From positions 1 to 26,104 of the IMG/VR virus record IMGVR_UViG_3300018080_000532: DNA of 26,104 nt. The stretch is one strand, 5' to 3'. The DNA is from a virus. This document shows, piece by piece, positions 21,588-26,104 of this stretch; position 1 is the first letter of the stretch, and every line of letters begins with the position of its first letter. A program made the position numbers and the translations under genes. The notes beneath the pieces are model-generated. The model had not been told where the DNA came from and made no database searches. It saw only the letters and a program-made list of their open reading frames with translations.

Positions 21588-22742
21588 GTGCCAAAAGATA
21601 AAAACACACAACAGGAACCCATCGTCCAGCAGGAACCGCAGGCACAAATTATACAGCTTACGACGCAGCAGTTAGATGAATTGCTGATAAATGCAATCCG
21701 AAAGGCATTGGAGCCACTGACAAAAGTGGATCGTAAGCATGGTGTATTCCCCGGAGCCGATTCACCGGAAGATGTGGCAAAGTTATCCAGGAAAGAACGC
21801 AGCCTTAAATTCATCAAGGCCGTTTTTATGAACGACTTAGCTGAAATCCGGGCGCTATCCGAGGGTACTTCCACTGCTGGCGGGTATTTAGTACCGGAAG
21901 AATTCCGGGCGGAGGTCATTCGGTTAATCCCGAATTATGGCCTGGCACGGAAATTATGCAGAGTCGTTCCCATGACTCGTGACAAGATGAATTTCCCCAA
22001 AGCAGGAGCTACCGGTGTTACAGCGTATTGGGTAAGCGAGAACGGTCAAATTACCGAGTCTACACCCAATTTTGGCCAAATTCAACTTGATACCAAGAAA
22101 TGCGCCGGGATTGCCGGTTTATCAAACGAGTTCGTTGACGATGCCGAGGTTGATGTTCTCGATTATTTGTTTCAACTTTTCGCGGAAGCGATAGCGGGCG
22201 GAGAAGATACTCAATGGCTAACCGGAACCGGTTCACCGATCACCGGCATTTTGGGCGGAAGTTCAGTCAATGTCGTTACGATGGGTGCTGGAATGACGGC
22301 ATTCGCTAACATTACGGCGGATAACCTGAGTGACCTCCCCAATGCCGTCAGTGGTAACAGCGAAGCAAATGGCGCATACTTCATGCATAAGAATATTCTA
22401 AATTACGTCCGTAAATTGAAAGATGATAACGGCCAATATATCTGGCAGGCCCCGGCAGGATCACAGCCTGGTACTATCTGGGGTTATCCTTATCATATAA
22501 CGGATGTAATGCCGGGTACAGCTCAGAGTGCAGTCGCCACAAAGTTTGTGGCTTTTGGTGATCCTAAATACACGCTTTTTGGTGACCGGAAGCAAGTAAG
22601 TATTAAGATCGCAGAAGAGGCCACCGTTGGTTCAAATAAGCTGTTTGAACAGGATATGAAGGCTCTTAGAGTTATTGAAAGAGTTGATATTCAGCTTGCT
22701 ATTGAGGAAGCGTATGCCTGTTTAAAAACGGCTGCTGTTTGA
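21588..22742 (+). CDS. HK97-type major capsid protein
   Basis: A 384-residue protein. The first 90 residues are polar, Gln-rich and helical (QQEPIVQQEPQAQ, then LTTQQLDELL), the expected delta domain. EGTSTAGGYLVPEEF at about 91-105 begins the mature HK97 fold; it continues with RKLCRVVPMTRDKMNFPKAG, TPNFGQIQL and GGEDTQWLTGTG, and ends with VDIQLAIEEAYACL. GTG at 21588 is the start, with AAAGGAG 7 nt ahead. Cleavage by the upstream protease is expected before the EGTSTAGG segment. It builds the icosahedral shell. Confidence 0.95.
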   Translation: MPKDKNTQQEPIVQQEPQAQIIQLTTQQLDELLINAIRKALEPLTKVDRKHGVFPGADSPEDVAKLSRKERSLKFIKAVFMNDLAEIRALSEGTSTAGGYLVPEEFRAEVIRLIPNYGLARKLCRVVPMTRDKMNFPKAGATGVTAYWVSENGQITESTPNFGQIQLDTKKCAGIAGLSNEFVDDAEVDVLDYLFQLFAEAIAGGEDTQWLTGTGSPITGILGGSSVNVVTMGAGMTAFANITADNLSDLPNAVSGNSEANGAYFMHKNILNYVRKLKDDNGQYIWQAPAGSQPGTIWGYPYHITDVMPGTAQSAVATKFVAFGDPKYTLFGDRKQVSIKIAEEATVGSNKLFEQDMKALRVIERVDIQLAIEEAYACLKTAAV

Positions 22743-22782
22743 TATTCAATAAATATATTTTAAAGCGAGATAAAATATAATA

Positions 22783-22816
22783 AGAGCCGGGTTTGATGAT
22801 AGTTGAATTCGGCTCT
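22783..22816 (+). promoter_or_regulatory. Hairpin after the capsid gene
   Basis: AGAGCCG (22783-22789) pairs with CGGCTCT (22810-22816), loop 20 nt, no T-run after it. Possibly an RNA processing or stability element that keeps capsid message abundant. It lies just before a short gene. Confidence 0.4.
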
Positions 22817-22837
22817 GTCATAATTGAAAGGAATACC

Positions 22838-23062
22838 ATGGGAATTTACGTTGAAGTAAAAGAGCGAATTAATGAAGATGGCGCGGGCTATCCGAAGGGA
22901 GCCATCATCAGGATTGATCCGCAACGGGCCAAAGTCCTGGGTGATTCTGTGAGGAAGCTATCCAAACAGGAAGTTAAAGAGCTTGAAAATCCGGGCCTCA
23001 AAAATGAGGTTATTCCTTCGGAAAATGAAGCTGTGAACCCCGATGAATTAGAGCAAGCATAA
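22838..23062 (+). CDS. Small head-region protein, unknown
   Basis: A 74-residue protein between capsid and connector genes. A small beta-rich N-terminus (YVEVKERINEDGAGYPKGAI) leads to an acidic tail. ATG at 22838 has AAAGGA ahead; a longer frame would begin inside the hairpin. Its stop overlaps the next ATG (TAATG). Small acidic proteins at this position occur in HK97-type clusters, but no function is assigned. Confidence 0.6.
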   Translation: MGIYVEVKERINEDGAGYPKGAIIRIDPQRAKVLGDSVRKLSKQEVKELENPGLKNEVIPSENEAVNPDELEQA

Positions 23063-23610
23063 TGTTAGGGTCATTAGCACTGTTAAAAGATCATCTGAAA
23101 ATAACTTCCGATGCCCAGGACGATCTACTGACGAATTTTATAACCAGGTCTTCGCAGGTCGTGAAAGACTATTTGAAAAGAGACATCGAAGCGACGGACT
23201 ATTCAGAAAAATACGATGGCGACGGCAGGTCAAATTTCATCGTGTTGCGGCATTATCCTATTAATTCGGTTAGCTCTTTAGCAGAGGATGAGGCAGCAGT
23301 TGACAGCGATGATTATGTTTTTTACGAAAATGGGATTATTAAACTGAAAGCCGGATTTTTCTCTAATGGGATTCAAAACATTGAAATTTCGTATAACGCA
23401 GGTTATGCTGCTGATAACATTCCGGCAACAATTACAGAGGCAAGTTTAGAGATTGCTGTTTTACTCTACAAAGGCAGCGATGCCGGTGAAGGCCGGTTAG
23501 GAAAAGCAAGTATCTCCCAGGGCCAGGGCGGAGGTACGTTATCTTTTATTAATCAACTTTCAGGCCCATTACAGGAAGCATTACGTAACCATAAACGAAT
23601 AGCAATATGA
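23062..23610 (+). CDS. Head-tail connector, HK97 gp6-like
   Basis: A 182-residue protein. LALLKDHLKITSDAQDDLLT at the start, then FITRSSQVVKDYLKR, LRHYPINSV, a Y-N-A-G-Y turn and PATITEASLEIAVLLYKG are those of the gp6-like connector family. The glycine-rich segment near 150 (SQGQGGGTLSF) is variable in the family. It forms a ring below the portal. ATG overlaps the previous stop. Confidence 0.85.
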   Translation: MLGSLALLKDHLKITSDAQDDLLTNFITRSSQVVKDYLKRDIEATDYSEKYDGDGRSNFIVLRHYPINSVSSLAEDEAAVDSDDYVFYENGIIKLKAGFFSNGIQNIEISYNAGYAADNIPATITEASLEIAVLLYKGSDAGEGRLGKASISQGQGGGTLSFINQLSGPLQEALRNHKRIAI

Positions 23611-24164
23611 AAACAGATATTAAAATCAAAGACAAAGAGTTAAAAAAGCGAATTGACAGGTTTCTGGAAAAGTTACCCCATGAGCTTTCTGCCGGTGTCG
23701 CCGATGCGTTTGATTTGATCGGGCAAATATCACAGGCAAAGTACTGGATTTCACCAGGCGGTGAAGGGTTGCGAACGAATCCCAGCAAGTTAACCGTTCG
23801 ATCTGGCCGCGGCATCCGGTCGTTATCACCACAAGGCGGGGCATTCAGTCCGACAGGTGCGAGGGAGCAAATCAGAGAGGTTAATATAGAAGGCTTGGAA
23901 ATCCATGCCAGATTTGGGTCCCGGGTTCCATATTTACCCCTTCACGAGCACGGAGGAACGATCCCGGCAATGACGATTAGACCGGTCAAGGCAAAGGCAT
24001 TGCACTTTTTCATTAATGGTCAGGAAGTATTTGCAAAAAAGGTTGAATTACCGGCACGGAGTGTTCAGGCGAGGCCTTTCTTATCACCGGCGCTAAAAGA
24101 GGCAGAACCGAAAATAATGGGAATTATTGAGAACCGGATTATAGGATTGTGGGCTAATGTATAG
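23607..24164 (+). CDS. Tail completion protein, HK97 gp10 / Mu gpG-type
   Basis: A 185-residue basic protein. It begins with a helix and has an R-V-P-Y-L-P-L-H-E-H-G-G turn around 108-119, a HFFINGQEVFAKK strand pair and a VQARPFLSPALKE end, the features of the HK97 gp10 and phage virion morphogenesis families. It links head and tail. ATGA overlap with the previous gene. Confidence 0.75.
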   Translation: MKTDIKIKDKELKKRIDRFLEKLPHELSAGVADAFDLIGQISQAKYWISPGGEGLRTNPSKLTVRSGRGIRSLSPQGGAFSPTGAREQIREVNIEGLEIHARFGSRVPYLPLHEHGGTIPAMTIRPVKAKALHFFINGQEVFAKKVELPARSVQARPFLSPALKEAEPKIMGIIENRIIGLWANV

Positions 24165-24624
24165 GCGGATTGAGATCATAAAGGACGTAGAAACGTCGTT
24201 ACAAAACATTACAGTCGCTAAAGGCTATGTGAGCGAGGTTGGAACTAAAGTTACGCGACGGTTTAAACACTATTCAAAAGTAAATGAGTTCCCATTTATT
24301 AATGTTATATCAGGAACCGGAACCATAAAGCCGGGAGGCTATAATCACAACGCTACGGGATATGAGCAAAAGTTTTCTTACGGGATTATCGGTTATGTGA
24401 AGACAGACAAAGATATTGAAGGCATTGGATTGCTGAGTGACGCCCTTGAAAATCTCATGGGCGATGTTATTAAATGTTTAACAGCCGATGTTGCCAGGAG
24501 CCAGGCGTATGTTATGTCTACTGATCCTGTCAGTATTAATCCTTATATGGACTGGGGAGCAAATATCGGGATATGCGAAATCATGTTTGAAAGTGACTTT
24601 CATCTTTTAAATACAGAGCCATAA
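24157..24624 (+). CDS. Tail terminator-like protein
   Basis: A 155-residue protein. It starts with a helix (RRIEIIKDVETSL), then FPFINVISGTG, beta strands with GYEQKFSYGIIGYV, and LENLMGDVIKCL followed by a final strand GICEIMFESDFHL. This is the usual tail terminator layout. It caps the tail tube and joins it to the head. It overlaps the previous gene by 8 bp. Confidence 0.7.
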   Translation: MYRRIEIIKDVETSLQNITVAKGYVSEVGTKVTRRFKHYSKVNEFPFINVISGTGTIKPGGYNHNATGYEQKFSYGIIGYVKTDKDIEGIGLLSDALENLMGDVIKCLTADVARSQAYVMSTDPVSINPYMDWGANIGICEIMFESDFHLLNTEP

Positions 24625-24625
24625 A

Positions 24626-24847
24626 ATGGATAAACAGAACGAAACACAGGAATTTGTGCATTTAATCCTGGATTTGAACTCATATAAAAAAGTAACTATT
24701 CAAGTCAAAGATCAATTGATTTGCATTGAACGAGGAATTCCCTTGAGAATTAAAAGGGATATTGCTCTACTGGCAATTAAAGAGCGGGCAAAAAACAGTA
24801 AGAAAGCAAATAAAAAGAACGATTTATCTATTGAGGAAATAAAATGA
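24626..24847 (+). CDS. Small basic protein in the tail cluster, unknown
   Basis: A 73-residue protein, one base after the previous stop. A short beta-rich region (KKVTIQVKDQLICIERGIPL) leads to a lysine-rich tail. Its stop overlaps the next ATG (ATGA). Function unknown; position suggests a minor virion or assembly part. Confidence 0.6.
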   Translation: MDKQNETQEFVHLILDLNSYKKVTIQVKDQLICIERGIPLRIKRDIALLAIKERAKNSKKANKKNDLSIEEIK

Positions 24848-25416
24848 GTATAACAGACGGGAATTTCAGGCATGGGGCCGCTATTATACTGATGAAGCCG
24901 TATGATTCCGGTGTTATGGCCGATATTGGAGCGCTATCAGTAGAGGCTGCGGTTGAATTTAATTATGAAGCCGAGAAGCTGTACGACGAAGTCCAGCGCC
25001 ACACCGCGCCGGGGAAGGTCTACATCCACGCTGAAAGCGGCATTCTAAAGCTGAAAGTCAAGGAAGTGAATCTAGATGAAAATTTAGCCAGGTATTTGGG
25101 ATACCAGACAAGTGACATCACAGATAATTCCGGGGATTCCCCAAAAAACAAGGAGCTGTATGTTGGCGGATTGAGAGAACTCCCGTACTGGCAGATCGAC
25201 GTCAAAGCCCCACAGACGCACGCAGCCAGCCCTCTTTACGACTACATTCACATATTAAGAGCGGTTGCCGGTGATAAGGATACATTGAGCTTTATGCTGG
25301 ACTTCCACCGAAAGCAACATCGTGAACCGGACGTGGTTTTTGAGTGCTTGTCTGACTGGGATCACGCCACAGAACCAGGCGCTTTATTTAGTTATGAGGA
25401 AGAATACACAACTTAA
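24844..25416 (+). CDS. Major tail tube protein
   Basis: A 190-residue protein. It has strands around IGALSVEAAVEFNYEAEKLY near 27-46, a variable loop, a GGLRELPYWQIDVKAPQ segment and a DTLSFMLDFHRKQHREP stretch. This size and position, between tail terminator and tail assembly chaperone, are those of siphovirus tail tube proteins. The assignment rests mostly on synteny. Confidence 0.65.
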   Translation: MSITDGNFRHGAAIILMKPYDSGVMADIGALSVEAAVEFNYEAEKLYDEVQRHTAPGKVYIHAESGILKLKVKEVNLDENLARYLGYQTSDITDNSGDSPKNKELYVGGLRELPYWQIDVKAPQTHAASPLYDYIHILRAVAGDKDTLSFMLDFHRKQHREPDVVFECLSDWDHATEPGALFSYEEEYTT

Positions 25417-25436
25417 ATATATTTCGCGAGGTGAGA

Positions 25437-25841
25437 ATGGAGAAGTCATATAAAATCGGCAGCAGGGAATATGTTTATAAAAAACCCTGTTTAAAGCAAG
25501 TACAGCTTGTTATTAGCAAGCTGGAAGATTTTGGGGTTGATTCTTTTGCAGATTTTAAGTCCCCGAAAGTTATCGCCATTGCAGGCAAAAATGAGTTATT
25601 TGAATGGATATTAGCGACGTTGCTTATCGAAAAGGGCAAAAAGTTCAACAAAGATCAAATTTGTGAGAACCTCAAATACTTTGATACAGAGGAAATTGAT
25701 ATTGATGTCCCCTGGGAGGTTATTGGCCATTTTTTCGTTCATGTTCTGAAATTGCCCGAAGATTTCCTCGACTTTGCCCCCCAGATAATGACGCAGGTGC
25801 AAAAGATTCTGGCAAGATCAATGAAGGATTTAGCGAAGTAG
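25437..25841 (+). CDS. Tail assembly chaperone, first frame (gpG-like)
   Basis: A 134-residue protein. It starts with KIGSREYVYKKPCLKQVQLV and a helical body ending MTQVQKILARSMKDLAK. It lies straight after the tail tube gene, the place of gpG in lambda-type tails. ATG at 25437 has GAGGTGA ahead; GTG at 25431 is inside that site. The frame one base back stays open past its stop with no start codon of its own, which supports a -1 extended product. It guides the tape measure protein during tail assembly. Confidence 0.75.
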   Translation: MEKSYKIGSREYVYKKPCLKQVQLVISKLEDFGVDSFADFKSPKVIAIAGKNELFEWILATLLIEKGKKFNKDQICENLKYFDTEEIDIDVPWEVIGHFFVHVLKLPEDFLDFAPQIMTQVQKILARSMKDLAK

Positions 25842-26104
25842 TTGAAGACATTATATTTGAACTATCTGACGGGGACATATTAAAGAGGGAGAAGGTTTTT
25901 TCAGAAGAATTCGAGAATGTTTGTTTTTATTTGGATAGAAGGTTAAAAAAGCAAGACCGGGAAGACCAGGAAAAACTGATCGATTTATCATTAACGGCAG
26001 CGATGCATGGGATTGACTGGAAGCCCCCGGAGATTGAATCAAAGGAACCACGGAAGGGGGAAAGTATCGGGAATCAATTGAAAAGCCAGGGGATATTCCC
26101 CACA
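25778..26104 (+). CDS. Chaperone -1 frame extension (gpT-like), cut by window end
   Basis: The -1 frame is open from 25706 to the window end and encodes a helical, charged segment after 25829 (FSEVVEDIIFELSDGD, then ENVCFYLDRRLKKQDREDQE and a final AAMHGIDWKPPEIES). No ATG, GTG or TTG occurs in it before the TTG of FYLDRR, so it has no good start. It should be made by -1 slippage in the preceding gene. Candidate sites are the canonical T TTT TTC at 25730-25736 and the six-C run at 25777-25782. The start given is that of the second site. The 3' end is missing. Confidence 0.6.

Noticed and set aside
22783-22816. Hairpin after the capsid gene as a Rho-independent terminator
   Set aside because: No T-run follows and the head genes go on with tight spacing.

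Overview
The window is most of one transposable (Mu-like) temperate phage or prophage, read left to right from near its left end into the tail genes. The right end lies outside. Strong GGAGG-type ribosome sites and one near-consensus sigma-70 promoter point to a bacterial host. Base composition is AT-leaning by eye. I cannot name the host from sequence alone.

Layout. 1-538: AT-rich, no gene, possibly the left terminus, with three AGGCGCA repeats and two palindromes. 539-2836: control region. A leftward repressor with two HTH domains faces a rightward Ner/Cro-like protein that also has two HTH domains, with a TTGACA-17-TATATT promoter between them, followed by a CII-like protein and two small genes. 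2859-7204: transposition core: MuA-type DDE transposase, a 53-codon overlapping ORF, MuB-type ATPase, a small Cys protein, Gam and GemA/gp16. 7247-7873: a small sigma-70-like factor, possibly the late-gene switch in place of Mu Mor/C. 7880-11500: early accessory genes, mostly unknown, with an HTH-HNH endonuclease and two small membrane proteins. 11501-13713: antirepressor module. A C4-type antisense RNA lies directly upstream of a gene with two P22 Ant N-terminal-like domains; a third, divergent copy follows two genes later. A strong terminator closes it at 13734-13770. 13771-13964: promoter candidate plus a leader that can form two mutually exclusive hairpins.

13965-26104: late operon. Tail-anchored and two-span small membrane proteins (holin-like), an HTH protein that may be the small terminase, a 510-residue tail-hub-like protein, a receptor-binding-like protein, large terminase, portal fused to a MuF domain, a 376-bp AT-rich gap, HK97-type prohead protease, HK97-type major capsid, connector, tail completion, tail terminator, tail tube and the first tail assembly chaperone. 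A -1 frame extension of the chaperone runs off the window edge.

How it works together. Repressor versus Ner would set lysogeny or lysis; A, B, Gam and GemA support replicative transposition; the sigma factor is a plausible late activator; the antirepressor under antisense RNA control offers a second induction route. The head and tail genes are HK97/siphovirus type, not the Mu set, so the phage is a mosaic: Mu-like replication joined to an HK97-like particle. The most notable signals are the C4-like RNA with visible pairing to the antirepressor ribosome site, the repeated doubling of regulator domains, the sigma factor, and the leader switch before the late operon.
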